From Haloarcula marina (GTDB lineage: Archaea; Halobacteriota; Halobacteria; Halobacteriales; Haloarculaceae): 64,000 nt of DNA. Where the stretch lies: the NCBI RefSeq assembly GCF_024218775.1, contig NZ_CP100404.1:1054001-1118000 (forward strand). The letters run 5' to 3'. Below, piece by piece: positions 15,319 to 24,490 of the stretch. The position numbers and the translations under genes are program-made. Below the pieces are notes generated by a model. That model ran no database searches, had not been told where the DNA came from, and worked only from the letters and a program-made list of their open reading frames with translations. How positions within the stretch are numbered: the first letter of the stretch is position 1; each line of letters starts with the position of its first letter.

Positions 15319-16200
15319 TTACTGTGCGTTCAGGAGACTCTGAATCTCGTTTATCTTCGCGGTCTGCTCCTGATTGGAGGCGGCGATTCGCTCGATTTCG
15401 TCGGCGACCTCTTCGGCGTTCTCGGCGGTCATGTCGACCATGCTGGCGACTTCCTCGGTGGAGGCGGCCTGTTCGTCGGTCGCGGAGGCGACTTCCTCGG
15501 CCCCGCGGGCGGCCTCCTCGACGGCCTCGTCGATGTCCCGCAGGATGTCGACGGTGCGGTTCACCTGTTCGATGCCTTCTTCGACCTGTTCGTTCGCGTC
15601 GTCGATGCTCTCGACGGTCTCCTCGGTGTCGGCCTTGATGTTCGAGACCAGTTGCTCGATTTCGGTGGCGTTCTGCTGGGATTCTTCGGCCAGCGATTTC
15701 ACCTCGTCGGCGACGACGGCGAACCCTTCGCCCGCTTCACCGGCGCGGGCGGCCTCGATGGAGGCGTTCAGCGCCAGCATGTTGGTCTGGTCGGCGATGT
15801 CGTTGATGACCTCGACGATGTCGTCGATTTCGTCGATGCGGTCGCGTAGTTGCTCGACGTCCTCTGAGACGTTCTCGTTGGCGTCGTCGACTGACTCCAT
15901 CGCGTCGATGGCGTCGTCGGCGACCTCTCGCCCCTCGTCGGCGAGTTCGCGCGCCTGGTCGCTCACCTGTCGGACCTGACTCGCGCTAGAGGCGACTTCC
16001 TCGACCGTCGCAGAGAGATTAGAGACTTCACCGGCTACTTCTCGCATGTTCTCGGACTGCTGATTCGCGAGGTCGCTTATCTCCTGTGAACTCGACGAGA
16101 CGTTCTCCGAGGTACGGAGCAGTTCGTCTATGGCCGTTCCCAGTTCCCGGTCGCTCGAATTGGCAATCCCTTGTACACTAGTCCCCGAATCTGAAGGCAT
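15319..16200 (-). CDS. Soluble methyl-accepting chemotaxis transducer
   Basis: The 293-residue product is almost entirely a cytoplasmic MCP signalling coiled coil. The hairpin tip that contacts CheA/CheW is recognisable as [20 protein letters not shown] followed by [15 protein letters not shown]. The flanks are heptad-like, rich in Glu, Asp and Ala with Gln/Glu pairs that could be methylated. There is no membrane segment and no recognisable sensory domain before the coiled coil, only about 25 residues. It may act as a cytoplasmic transducer that gets its input from another protein. A TATA-like GTTTAATT lies about 25 bases upstream of the ATG. Confidence 0.9.
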   Translation of the reverse strand: MPSDSGTSVQGIANSSDRELGTAIDELLRTSENVSSSSQEISDLANQQSENMREVAGEVSNLSATVEEVASSASQVRQVSDQARELADEGREVADDAIDAMESVDDANENVSEDVEQLRDRIDEIDDIVEVINDIADQTNMLALNASIEAARAGEAGEGFAVVADEVKSLAEESQQNATEIEQLVSNIKADTEETVESIDDANEQVEEGIEQVNRTVDILRDIDEAVEEAARGAEEVASATDEQAASTEEVASMVDMTAENAEEVADEIERIAASNQEQTAKINEIQSLLNAQ

Positions 16201-16300
16201 ATCTCTACCCGTTCGGCCCAGCGAATTAAACGTACCTCTGTGGTTATCAACGGTGATTCTACGCGGATACGGCCCGAACGAGTCTCGCCTCGATAGCGCT

Positions 16301-17266
16301 TCAGGCGACCGGAATGTCCTGCTCGGCTTCCAGCAGTTCGTGGTAGCGGTTCCGAATCGTCACTTCGGAGATGTCGGCGACTTCGCTGACGGCGGCCTGC
16401 GTGGTCTTCTCGTTGGTCAGGAGGGCGGCGGCGTAGACGGCGGCCGCGGCCAGTCCGACCGGGGACTTCCCGGAGTGGACGCCCTGTTCCTTGGCGTTCT
16501 GGAGGAGTTGGCGGGCGCGGTGTTCCGCTTCGTCCGAGAGGTCCAGCGAGGAGGCGAAGCGGGGAACGTAGCTCTCGGGGTCTGCGGGCTTCACTTCGAG
16601 GCCGAGTTCGCGGACGACGTAGCGGTAGGTCCGGGCGATTTCGCTCTTCTCGACGCGGGACACGTCCGTAATCTCGTCGAGCGAGCGGGGGACACCCGCC
16701 TGCCGAGCGGCGGCGTACACGGAGGCCGTCGAGACGCCCTCGATGGACCGTCCGGGGAGGAGGTTCTCGTCGAGGGCGCGGCGATAGATGACGGAGGCCG
16801 TCTCGCGGACGTTCTCGGGGAGGCCGAGCGCCGACGCCATCCGGTCGATTTCGCCGAGCGCCTGCTTCAGGTTGCGCTCTTTGGAGTCGCGAGTACGGAA
16901 GCGCTCGTTCCACTTGCGCAGGCGCTGCATCTTCTGTCGCTGCTTGCCCGACAGGGAGTTGCCGTAGGCGTCCTTGTCGCGCCAGTCGATGTTGGTCGAG
17001 AGCCCCTTGTCGTGCATCATGTTCGTCGTCGGGGCACCGACGCGTGACTTCTCGTCCTTCTCGCTGGAGTCGAAGGCGCGCCACTCCGGTCCGCGGTCGA
17101 TTTCGTCGGACTCGACGACGAGGCCGCAGTCTTCACAGACCGTCTCGCCGTGTTCGTCGTCCATGACGAGGGACCCGGAACACTCCGGGCAGGCCGTGGC
17201 TGTCGATGCCGACTCTTCGCTCGTCTGTTCGTCTGTTCGCTGTCGCGTTCGTGTGTGTTCGCTCAT
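16301..17266 (-). CDS. tfb: Transcription initiation factor TFB
   Basis: The 321-residue protein has an N-terminal zinc ribbon (CPEC at residues 26-29, CEDC at 44-47). A B-finger/linker region follows with [17 protein letters not shown], and then two cyclin-like repeats, seen as [20 protein letters not shown] and [20 protein letters not shown], each followed by a GxSxxGxAAAAxY-like helix. TFB binds TBP on the TATA/BRE element and recruits RNA polymerase. Haloarchaea carry several TFBs that share out promoters, so which paralogue this is cannot be told. The first 24 residues are rich in Thr, Ser and Arg. Confidence 0.95.
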   Translation of the reverse strand: MSEHTRTRQRTDEQTSEESASTATACPECSGSLVMDDEHGETVCEDCGLVVESDEIDRGPEWRAFDSSEKDEKSRVGAPTTNMMHDKGLSTNIDWRDKDAYGNSLSGKQRQKMQRLRKWNERFRTRDSKERNLKQALGEIDRMASALGLPENVRETASVIYRRALDENLLPGRSIEGVSTASVYAAARQAGVPRSLDEITDVSRVEKSEIARTYRYVVRELGLEVKPADPESYVPRFASSLDLSDEAEHRARQLLQNAKEQGVHSGKSPVGLAAAAVYAAALLTNEKTTQAAVSEVADISEVTIRNRYHELLEAEQDIPVA

Positions 17267-17348
17267 TGGTTGCGAGGGCGGGTGCTCACCGGGTAAGACG
17301 GACCGTAGAACCCGGAGGCAATCGGTAAGACTGAGTCCGTTCGAAAGA

Positions 17349-17360
17349 GATTTAAAAATT
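17349..17360 (-). promoter_or_regulatory. Likely TATA element of the tfb gene
   Basis: On the minus strand this reads AATTTTTAAATC, the most AT-rich stretch between tfb and the divergent phosphatase gene. It is about 85 bases from the tfb start, which would imply a leader of roughly 55 bases, unusual among the mostly leaderless genes here. Confidence 0.4.
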
Positions 17361-17472
17361 GTGGTATCGCATCGTGGAGTACCGCCTCACGCCACGAAAC
17401 ACGCGTTTCTGTCCTCTGTGAAAGACCATTCAAATAACAACAGTGATGAATCGGACGAACGTTTCCACCACC

Positions 17473-17979
17473 ATGTACGTCGCTGTCGGGAGCGAGAACC
17501 CGGTCAAACGGGTCGCTGTCGAACGAACGATAGACGGGCGGGTCGAGGCGGTCGGCGTCGACTCGGGTGTCTCCGAGCAACCACGGGGTCGCCGCGAGAC
17601 GGTCCGCGGGGCGGAGAACCGCGCTCGCGCCTCGCTGTCGGCGACGGACGCGGCGTTCGGCGTGGGCATCGAGGGCGGCGTCGAGAGCCGCGAACATCCG
17701 GCGGGCCTGTGGCTCATCATGTGGGCCGCCGTGACCGACGGGGAGTCGGTCCACTTCGGGGCCGGGCCGTCGATTCGGCTCCCCGAGGCCGTCGCCGACC
17801 GGGTTCGGGCGGGCGAGGAACTCGGTCCCGTCTTGGACGACAGACTCGGCCGCGAGGCGGTCAGCGAACAGGAGGGCGCGGTCGGTATCTACACCGACGG
17901 CCGCGTCACGCGGACGGACGCGCTCGCCGACGCAGTCGCTGGCGCATTCGGGCCGTTCTTCACCGACGGGACCGCCTGA
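17473..17979 (+). CDS. Inosine/xanthosine triphosphatase (YjjX/DUF84 family)
   Basis: The 168-residue protein opens MYVAVGSENPVKRVAVERT, the GSxNPVK phosphate-binding motif of the YjjX/DUF84 family. It continues with ETVRGAENRARASLS, FGVGIEGGVE and the C-terminal GAVGIYTDGRVTRTDAL segment. These enzymes hydrolyse non-canonical ITP and XTP, keeping deaminated purines out of nucleic acids. The ATG at 17473 was chosen because upstream in-frame starts add a Thr/Asn-rich stretch not seen in the family and crowd the AT-rich promoter at about 17430. It is divergent from tfb. Confidence 0.88.
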   Translation: MYVAVGSENPVKRVAVERTIDGRVEAVGVDSGVSEQPRGRRETVRGAENRARASLSATDAAFGVGIEGGVESREHPAGLWLIMWAAVTDGESVHFGAGPSIRLPEAVADRVRAGEELGPVLDDRLGREAVSEQEGAVGIYTDGRVTRTDALADAVAGAFGPFFTDGTA

Positions 17980-18009
17980 GGTCGTCGTCGGGTCGAGGCC
18001 GACGCTCGC

Positions 18010-19833
18010 TCAGTCTCCGGCTTTCGACTCCACGTCTCCGGCACTACGAGACTCCTCTACGGCCTTCGTCAGCGAGACGTTGAGCCACGCCATCGACGCC
18101 ACGCCGCCAGCGACGGTGACGAAGTTCTTCACGGCGTGGTCGACGATAGCCACCGACAGCGCCACCGGAACGCCGATTGCGGCGGGAGTTAGCGGGACGA
18201 CGATGACGGTGAAGGCGCCCTCGTAGAGGCCGACGCCACCGGGGGTCAGCGGGAGCACCTTCGCGAGGTTCCCGACGCTGACGGCGAAAAATCCGACGGC
18301 GACGAGCGAGGGCGTCAGGTCGTAGCCGAAAGCCACGAAGACGAGGAGCGCCGTCACCACGTCCAGCCCCCAGATGAGCAGGCTTCCGAACCCGACGCGG
18401 GCGAACGAGCGCCAGTCGCCGGTCACGGTCTGTACGTCCCCGACGAATCGCTCGACGACGCCCGCGACGTAGTCGGCGTAGGAGTCATCGCTGAGGCGGC
18501 CGACGACCGTCCGGACGAAGTTCCGGTCGGTGCGGGCGCTGGCGACGATGGCGGCGACGGCCGCGATAGCCGCCACCCCGACGCCCGCCGCGACGAAGAT
18601 AGCGGTCTGTCCGCTCGCCGCGGCGTCGCCGCCGCTCACGTCGCCCGTGACCGCGGCCAACAGTTGGTCGGCGGACCCCGTGGCGGCCAGTCCCACCAGC
18701 ACCACGCCAGCAAGCAGCGTGATAGTCAGCAGGTCGAAGACGCGTTCGACCGCCAGCGAGGCGAACCCGGACGGATAGGGAATCGACCGCCGGGCCTTCA
18801 CGACGTAGGCGCGCACCCCGTCGCCGAGTCGCGCCGGAAAGACGAGGTTGCCGGTCTGACTGATGAACACCGCGCCCGTGAGGAAGCCCCACCGCTCGCG
18901 ATACCCCATCGAGTTCAGGATGTCTCGATACCGCGCGCCACGGAGGGGCCACGAGAGGGCGTAGACGACCGCACTCACGCCCACGAGCATCGGGTCGGCA
19001 CCGGCCATCTCTTCCAGCACTGTCCGCGGATTCAGGTACTGCGTCATCAACAGGAGCGCGACGACGACGAGCATCGTCCCCGCGCCCAGCGAGACGCGGC
19101 GGGTGATGCGCGGACTCACCGACAGTTCCCACCACGTGCGGAGGATTTGGCTGCCCATGCCGAACACGTCGCGGACGATGTCCACCTTCGAGTCGCCCTT
19201 CGGCGTCCAGTCGACGGGGAACTCCTTGACGCGGAAACCGCGACGCTGGGCCTTCACGAGCAGTTCGGTGTCCCAGAACCAGTGGTCGTCGGCCACGTCG
19301 GGGGCCAGCGACTCGAACGCGGCCCGGTCGAACGCCTTGAACCCGCACTGGTGGTCTTTCAGGTCCGAGCGAAGCATCGCCCGGACGAGCGTGTTGTAGC
19401 CGAAACTCGGGACGCCGCGCTTCGGTGGCCGGTCGGCCCGATTCCCGGGGAGCCACCGTGACCCGGTCGCCACGTCGTACTCGCCCGAGCGGACGCTCTC
19501 GACGAGTTCTTCGAGGTGGCGCATGTCCGTCGCGAGGTCGGTGTCGAAGTAGACGAGCGTCTCCCCGTCGGCGCGTTCGAAGGCGTACTCCAGCGCTCCG
19601 CCCCGGCCGAGTCGCTCCTCGGCGTGGATGTGTCGCACGCGCTCGTCTTCGGCCGCGAGTCGGGTCGCAATTTCGGGTGTCCGGTCGTCGCACCCGTCCT
19701 CCGCGACGATGACCTCGAACGTGTCGTCGGGGAGAAACGAGGCCAGCGTCTCCAGCGTGACGGATACGGTGTCCTCGATGGTGGCCTCCTCGTTGTAGGC
19801 CGGGAGGACGACGCTCACCTCGACGCTACTCAT
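18010..19833 (-). CDS. aglD: AglD-like glycosyltransferase with C-terminal flippase-like membrane domain
   Basis: The 607-residue protein has an N-terminal GT2 domain (about 1-230) with VVLPAYNEEATIEDT, the metal-binding VYFDTDLATDM, DHQCGFKAFDRAAF and the DDHWFWDTELLVKAQRRG segment. After that come about eight or nine hydrophobic helices of the UPF0104/LPG-synthase TM type. In Haloferax volcanii AglD makes a dolichol-phosphate-linked sugar used in S-layer N-glycosylation; architecture and length match, including the catalytic-site aspartates of HWFWDTE. The C-terminal part is thought to act with the lipid carrier. Sugar specificity is not visible in the sequence. Confidence 0.85.
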   Translation of the reverse strand: MSSVEVSVVLPAYNEEATIEDTVSVTLETLASFLPDDTFEVIVAEDGCDDRTPEIATRLAAEDERVRHIHAEERLGRGGALEYAFERADGETLVYFDTDLATDMRHLEELVESVRSGEYDVATGSRWLPGNRADRPPKRGVPSFGYNTLVRAMLRSDLKDHQCGFKAFDRAAFESLAPDVADDHWFWDTELLVKAQRRGFRVKEFPVDWTPKGDSKVDIVRDVFGMGSQILRTWWELSVSPRITRRVSLGAGTMLVVVALLLMTQYLNPRTVLEEMAGADPMLVGVSAVVYALSWPLRGARYRDILNSMGYRERWGFLTGAVFISQTGNLVFPARLGDGVRAYVVKARRSIPYPSGFASLAVERVFDLLTITLLAGVVLVGLAATGSADQLLAAVTGDVSGGDAAASGQTAIFVAAGVGVAAIAAVAAIVASARTDRNFVRTVVGRLSDDSYADYVAGVVERFVGDVQTVTGDWRSFARVGFGSLLIWGLDVVTALLVFVAFGYDLTPSLVAVGFFAVSVGNLAKVLPLTPGGVGLYEGAFTVIVVPLTPAAIGVPVALSVAIVDHAVKNFVTVAGGVASMAWLNVSLTKAVEESRSAGDVESKAGD

Positions 19834-19889
19834 TGTCTCCGAATCCGAGAGCGAGTCAAAAGTACCTTCTGTTCGCTCGGGCCGCGGTT

Positions 19890-21608
19890 TCAGTCAGCGC
19901 CCTTCGAGGGGTCCGCCGTGACGAACTTCCGCAGGTCCTCGCCCACCTCGTTCGGCGAGTCGTAGGGGCGGCCGACGAGGATATCGCCCGCGCGACTCCG
20001 GCCGATACCGGGAATCGTCTGAAGTTCGTCCATCGAGGCGCTGTTGACGTTCAACGGATAGGGAACCCCGGTCACCGAACGGTAGCCGTGGCCGGTGATG
20101 GCGATGTCCAGCGTCTGCCCGAGTTCTCGCTCGCCCGGGATGCCGACCAGCAGGGGATAGGTCCCGAGTTGGCGGCCGAACGTCTTGCCGTCTTGGTGGT
20201 ACTCCAGATGCACGTCGGGCAGGACGGTTCCCGGCGGCGCGACACGCTTGAGCATCGGGTTGTCTATCTCCTCGCGGACCTCCCGCTTGTACTGCTTGAA
20301 CAGTTTCTTGTGGTCGCGGGCGATGTCTGCGCCGGTGTCGGCCATGTCCGTCCCCTCGAAGGCCATCACCTGTCGGATATTCACTCGGCGGAGCATGAGT
20401 CCCTCGTCGTACACCCGCTGGAGGAACCGCTTGTTGTGCTCGAACGTCTCCTTGCGCTCGCCTTTCAGACCGTGGACGAGGTTGATGCCGGGCAGGAGTT
20501 TCGGGAGGCGGCGGGCCGCGTCGTCGCCGAAGTTCGGGGCCGTCTCTTCCTCGCCACCGGGTCGCCAGCCAGCGACTTCGTTGACGATTTTGACGGCCTC
20601 GAAACACTCGTCGGCGGTGACGTTGAGGTTGTTGTCGCTCATCACCTCGGGGTCGGCCGATTCGAGGCCGAACGCGGCCGTGTCGCCGGGGGTGTTGTGT
20701 TCGGCGATGATGCGGATGCCCTCGCGGGCCTTCTCGGGCCACTTCACGATGGTGATGGGGTTCATGTTGTCGAGGTGGAGCGTCTCCAGGTCGGGAGCCA
20801 CCTCGCGGATACCGCCGTAGAGTCGGCGCAGAGCGTCCGGGTTCGGGGCCTCGCCGTCGCCGCCGTACGCGAGGATGTCGGCCTGCCGCCCGAGGCGGAA
20901 GTGCTTGACGCCGCGGTCCGAGAGCGCGTCCACCTCGTCGACGACGCTCTCGGGCGGGCGGAAGTCGGGATTCCCGTACATCGGTTCCGTGCAGAACGAA
21001 CAGCGGTAGGGACACCCGCGCGAGGTCTCCATCTCGCAGATGAGGTACTCCGGATGGTTGGGGTGCTGTTCGACGACGAACGCGCCCGCCCGCGCCCAGC
21101 GAGTCTCCTCCTCGACGGAGCGATAGCGGTTCTCGAACCCCCCCAGTCCGGAATCGACGAGGTCGTAGACGGCGGCTTCCACGTCGGCCATCGCGAGGAA
21201 GTCGAAATCGAGGTCGTCGCGGGCCGTCTCGCTGGCCCCTTCGTTGGCCTCGCCGACGCCGAAGCGGACGGGGCCGCCGATGACGCTCGTCCCGTCGGCG
21301 GTCCACGCCAGTTTCCGCACCTCGTCGGGTTCGGCGGGCGTCCCGCCGACGTACTTCCCGGGGACGGTCATCCCGCCGACGTACACCATGAGGTCCGCGT
21401 CCTCCACGTCGCGCCACCGCGCGTTCTCCTCCCGGAGGGCGTCGATGGTGTGGTACGTTATTTGTTCGTTCGGGACGCCCGCGTCGACCAGTGCACCGGC
21501 GGCGTACCGCGGATACGTCGAGATGTAGGGCGGAACCCCGAAGTGGGCGGGTTCGTCGACGTAGCCGTCGACGATGGTCACGTCGAGCGTCTCGGGGTCT
21601 ACGGTCAT
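19890..21608 (-). CDS. Radical SAM protein with C-terminal helix-hairpin-helix domain
   Basis: The 572-residue protein has a cobalamin-binding-like N-terminal region of about 180 residues. The radical SAM cluster motif is CEMETSRGCPYRCSFCTEP (CxxxCxxC at about residue 200), and a TIM-barrel continuation includes FRLGRQADILAYGG and HLDNMNPITIVKWPEKAREG. At the end is a helix-hairpin-helix, NVNSASMDELQTIPGIGRSR, of the kind that binds DNA or RNA non-specifically. It belongs to a group of archaeal radical SAM proteins of unknown reaction. The HhH tail suggests a nucleic-acid or nucleoprotein substrate. It ends 56 bases before the AglD-like gene start. Confidence 0.85.
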   Translation of the reverse strand: MTVDPETLDVTIVDGYVDEPAHFGVPPYISTYPRYAAGALVDAGVPNEQITYHTIDALREENARWRDVEDADLMVYVGGMTVPGKYVGGTPAEPDEVRKLAWTADGTSVIGGPVRFGVGEANEGASETARDDLDFDFLAMADVEAAVYDLVDSGLGGFENRYRSVEEETRWARAGAFVVEQHPNHPEYLICEMETSRGCPYRCSFCTEPMYGNPDFRPPESVVDEVDALSDRGVKHFRLGRQADILAYGGDGEAPNPDALRRLYGGIREVAPDLETLHLDNMNPITIVKWPEKAREGIRIIAEHNTPGDTAAFGLESADPEVMSDNNLNVTADECFEAVKIVNEVAGWRPGGEEETAPNFGDDAARRLPKLLPGINLVHGLKGERKETFEHNKRFLQRVYDEGLMLRRVNIRQVMAFEGTDMADTGADIARDHKKLFKQYKREVREEIDNPMLKRVAPPGTVLPDVHLEYHQDGKTFGRQLGTYPLLVGIPGERELGQTLDIAITGHGYRSVTGVPYPLNVNSASMDELQTIPGIGRSRAGDILVGRPYDSPNEVGEDLRKFVTADPSKGAD

Positions 21609-21709
21609 GGGTCGCAGGTTGTCGCTCGACGCCTAAAACGGTGTCTTGTCGGTCACGGAGACGGTGGCATCACGCCGAACTGTTCACGCGTATCACACTT
21701 ATCACAAAC

Positions 21710-21724
21710 CTTATATATTATATT
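21710..21724 (+). promoter_or_regulatory. TATA element of the GH18 gene
   Basis: The sequence CTTATATATTATATT lies 22-36 bases before the ATG at 21746 in an AT-rich block that runs from about 21690. It is one of the strongest TATA-like elements in the window. Confidence 0.55.
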
Positions 21725-21745
21725 TGCATATCTATTACATAGATT

Positions 21746-22966
21746 ATGAATGCAGCAATCTCACGCAGAGACTTCTTAACGGCCCTCGGGGCCACCGCCG
21801 CTCTCGGGGCGGTCGGCCACGCCCGGGCCGACCCGATTCACGCACCGCTCGACGAGCAGAACGCGCCGCCGACCGACAAGACAGTCATCGGCATCTACCC
21901 GTCGTGGTCCCGCTACGAACGCAACTACATGCCGGGCCGGGTCCCGCTGGACCAAGTCACGCACCTCCAGTACGCCTTCCTGAGCGTCGAGGAAGACGGG
22001 AGCGTCGCCTTCGCCGACGGCTACGCCGACCGGCGGAACCTCGCGGCGTTCCGCGACCGCAAGCGCGACCACCCGAACACGAAGATGATTCTCTCCATCG
22101 GGGGCTTCTTCGCGTCGGAATACTACTCGAACGCCGCGCAAAACTCGACGCGCCGCGCGCGCTTCGCTCGGACCGCCATCGAAATCATGCGCGAATACGA
22201 CTTCGACGGCCTCGACCTCGACTGGCGCTACCCGGGCGGCGGGAACCCTAACGCCTTCACCCGCGAGGGCGACGTGGACCGTTTCATGCTCCTGTTGCAG
22301 GAGGTCCGACGGCAACTGGACGCGGCCGGGAGCGAAGACGGCACGACCTACGAACTCAGCATCTCCGCGTCCATCGACCCCGAGTTCACCGAGGGCCTCG
22401 ACGTGGCCGGGTTCGCCGACGCTATCGACCGAGTGAACGTGATGGCGTTCGACTACACCGGGCCGTGGGAGGAACGCACCGGGTTCAACGCCCCGCTGTA
22501 CAACCCGTTCCCGGACTCGCCGGACAACGCCTACTACGTCGCCAACGCGATGAGTGCGTGGCGCGAGCAACCCATCGACCCGAGCAAACTGAACCTCGCG
22601 TTCGCCTCCTACGGGCGCGGCTTTACCGGCGTCGGTCCGGAGAACCGCGGGTTCGACCAGCCCTTCGACGGGACGCCGCCGGGAACGGTTCCCTCGGAGG
22701 AGTCCGGGACCTACGACTACTGGGACATCGAGTACAACGTCAACGCGGACAACGACTACGAGTACCACTGGCACGACGACGCCGCCGCGCCGTTCCTCTA
22801 CTCCGAGTCCGACGGCGTGTTCGTCACCTACGACAACATGCGGTCGGTCAGCGAGAAGGCGCAGTTCGTCGCCGACGAGGAGTTCGGCGGCATGACGATG
22901 TGGGACTTCCACGGCGATAAGCGACGGGCGCTCCTGTACGCGGTCAACACCGTCCTCGCCGAGTAG
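21746..22966 (+). CDS. Tat-exported GH18 chitinase-like protein, catalytic Glu replaced by Arg
   Basis: The 406-residue protein has a twin-arginine signal (SRRDFLTALGATAALGAVG) and a likely cleavage site after ARA near residue 28. The mature part is a GH18 TIM barrel: MILSIGGF (SxGG motif), the strand-4 active-site motif, MAFDYTGPW and the C-terminal MTMWDFHGD. The active-site motif reads DGLDLDWRYP, where DxxDxDxE is expected, so the general acid/base is Arg161 (codon 22226-22228) rather than Glu. Known GH18 members without this Glu are usually lectins (chi-lectins) or inhibitors. I infer an exported sugar-binding rather than hydrolytic protein. Binding residues otherwise seem kept. Confidence 0.85.
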   Translation: MNAAISRRDFLTALGATAALGAVGHARADPIHAPLDEQNAPPTDKTVIGIYPSWSRYERNYMPGRVPLDQVTHLQYAFLSVEEDGSVAFADGYADRRNLAAFRDRKRDHPNTKMILSIGGFFASEYYSNAAQNSTRRARFARTAIEIMREYDFDGLDLDWRYPGGGNPNAFTREGDVDRFMLLLQEVRRQLDAAGSEDGTTYELSISASIDPEFTEGLDVAGFADAIDRVNVMAFDYTGPWEERTGFNAPLYNPFPDSPDNAYYVANAMSAWREQPIDPSKLNLAFASYGRGFTGVGPENRGFDQPFDGTPPGTVPSEESGTYDYWDIEYNVNADNDYEYHWHDDAAAPFLYSESDGVFVTYDNMRSVSEKAQFVADEEFGGMTMWDFHGDKRRALLYAVNTVLAE

Positions 22967-23041
22967 CACCGTCCTCGCACGTAGCGAGACGCGCTCGACC
23001 GTCCGACGTGTCTGCTCTCGCTCGTTCTCTCTGTCCGGCGG

Positions 23042-23386
23042 TCAGGCCGACGCCTCTAGTTCGGCCGCCACCAGTTCGGCGTTGCGGACGTTCGCCTTCC
23101 AGAACGCGTCGAAGAGGTCGCCGACCAGCGGAACCGCGCCGACGGCCACGTCGAGGGCGACGTTCAGGAGCATCCGGAAGAGCGTTCGCTTGGAGACGCC
23201 GAGACGGACGGCTTCGGCGACGATGTACAGCGAGCAGACGCCTGCGAGGAGGTCACCGGCGACCGGAAGGACGCCCAGAATCGGGTCGATACCGACGCGA
23301 ATCCCGACCACGGGGACGCGAACGCTCTCGTCGAGTAGTCGGGCGACGGTTCGGATTCGCCCCAGCGCCTTCGGTTCGGTGTCCAT
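23042..23386 (-). CDS. DUF4112 membrane protein
   Basis: The 114-residue protein matches the DUF4112 layout: a first segment IGVDPILGVLPVAGD-like (here GIDPILGVLPVAGDLLAGV) and a second repeat LDVAVGAVPLVGDLFDAFWKANVRN, with a hydrophobic helix between them. The paired G-x-x-P-x-x-G-D motifs are the hallmark. The family is widespread in bacteria and haloarchaea and has no assigned function. It is followed on the minus strand side by a divergent gap, with the DUF429 gene 43 bases upstream in the same direction. Confidence 0.8.
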   Translation of the reverse strand: MDTEPKALGRIRTVARLLDESVRVPVVGIRVGIDPILGVLPVAGDLLAGVCSLYIVAEAVRLGVSKRTLFRMLLNVALDVAVGAVPLVGDLFDAFWKANVRNAELVAAELEASA

Positions 23387-23428
23387 ACGGGAGTGTGGGC
23401 CGGACCGGGGGTAAAATGTTCGGCTCGC

Positions 23429-24232
23429 TTATACGTAGATGCGGCCTTCTTCGCGGGGGCCGACGGCCGCCGGACGCGCGCCGTCGGCCACCCGACCGGC
23501 CGAGAGGGCGGCCGCGAGTGAGTCCAACGCGTCGTGGTTCCGGAGGTACGTCTCGCGATGGTCGGCCACGTCGACGCTGCAGGCCGCGACGGTTTCGAGG
23601 TTCATCTCCCGGCGCGGGCGCGCGCCGTCGGTCGCCTTGTACCCCTCGCGGTAACACCCCAGCCAGCCGAACGTCGCGGCGGGGTACACTTCGCAGACGA
23701 CCGTTTCGGCGTCCGTGCCGTCGCCCTGCATCGGCGTGACGGTCGTTTCGGAGTCGTCGGCCAGTCGGCCCAACACGTCCCGTGCGCCGTGGTAGGTCAT
23801 GCTCCGGACGCGGTTGGTGTACGGGCAGAGCGCGCCGCGTCGGGCGTCCGTCTCCCGCCGCACGTCGCGCTTCCCGGCGACCCGCTCGGCGGTTTCCCGG
23901 CAGGCCGTCGAGAACGCGCCGGGGTCCGTCGGTCCGTCGCTCCCGCCGACCCACTCGAGGAATCCCCGCCACGTCCCGTCGCACTGCGCGTCGAGGACTG
24001 CCTCGGGGAGGCTGAACGGGAAGTCCAGGCCGACGGTCCCTATCTCGTCGGTCCGGATTCGCTCGACGAGGCCCGCGTGCGTGCTCTCCCTGTCCCGCCC
24101 CCATCGCTCTGTTCCGCGGTAACACGCGTCGACGACCAGGCCGTCGGCCGTCCGGGTGGCCTCCGTCACCCAGAGCGCGTCGCCCGCCGCGGCGGCCCCG
24201 CTGAAGTCCACACCCAAGACACCGGCACTCAT
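23429..24232 (-). CDS. DUF429 (RNase H-fold-like) protein
   Basis: From the ATG at 24232 the product is 267 residues and opens MSAGVLGVDFSGAAAAGD, the acidic first strand (GVDFSG) of DUF429 proteins. VGLDFPFSLPEAVL and TVVCEVYPAATFGWLGCYREGYK follow, and the C-terminal ETYLRNHDALDSLAAALSAG supplies further acidic residues. The family is predicted to have a ribonuclease-H-like fold and is often annotated as a nuclease, but no activity is established here. An in-frame upstream start would add seven residues. It is divergent from the zinc-ribbon/Hsp20 pair. Confidence 0.8.
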   Translation of the reverse strand: MSAGVLGVDFSGAAAAGDALWVTEATRTADGLVVDACYRGTERWGRDRESTHAGLVERIRTDEIGTVGLDFPFSLPEAVLDAQCDGTWRGFLEWVGGSDGPTDPGAFSTACRETAERVAGKRDVRRETDARRGALCPYTNRVRSMTYHGARDVLGRLADDSETTVTPMQGDGTDAETVVCEVYPAATFGWLGCYREGYKATDGARPRREMNLETVAACSVDVADHRETYLRNHDALDSLAAALSAGRVADGARPAAVGPREEGRIYV

Positions 24233-24331
24233 GTCAACGAACTCCAGTTGCACCGTATTGAAAGTTCTGACCGTTCAGACGGCAGTTCCGTCTCCGAAAG
24301 CGGTTTGTCGCTCACGGACCTACCTTCGCCC

Positions 24332-24490
24332 ATGCCCACGACGCTCGAAGTCGTCTGTACCGACGACGACTGTATGCTCGACATGTTCGAGCTACACTAC
24401 ACGTACGACATGCCCGAGGACGTCGGCGTCACGGACTTCACGTGTCCGTACTGCGGCGGCGTCGACAGTCTGGAGGCCGTCGAGCTATGA
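24332..24490 (+). CDS. Zinc-ribbon microprotein coupled to Hsp20
   Basis: This 52-residue protein opens MPTTLEVVCTDDDCMLDMFE and has a second pair, FTCPYCGGVD, giving CxxxxC and CxxC ligands for one zinc. The middle (LHYTYDMPEDVGV) is conserved-looking among haloarchaea as far as I recall. The stop codon overlaps the next ATG (ATGA at 24487), so translation of the Hsp20 gene is likely coupled to it. Its role is unknown, and the pairing suggests a link to protein quality control. Confidence 0.72.
   Translation: MPTTLEVVCTDDDCMLDMFELHYTYDMPEDVGVTDFTCPYCGGVDSLEAVEL

Noticed and set aside
19833-21749. Open plus-strand frame of 638 codons
   Set aside because: It is antisense to the radical SAM gene, which has a full set of motifs. 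The composition (Arg, Asp, Val, Gly runs) is that of shadows and it also runs over the GH18 promoter.
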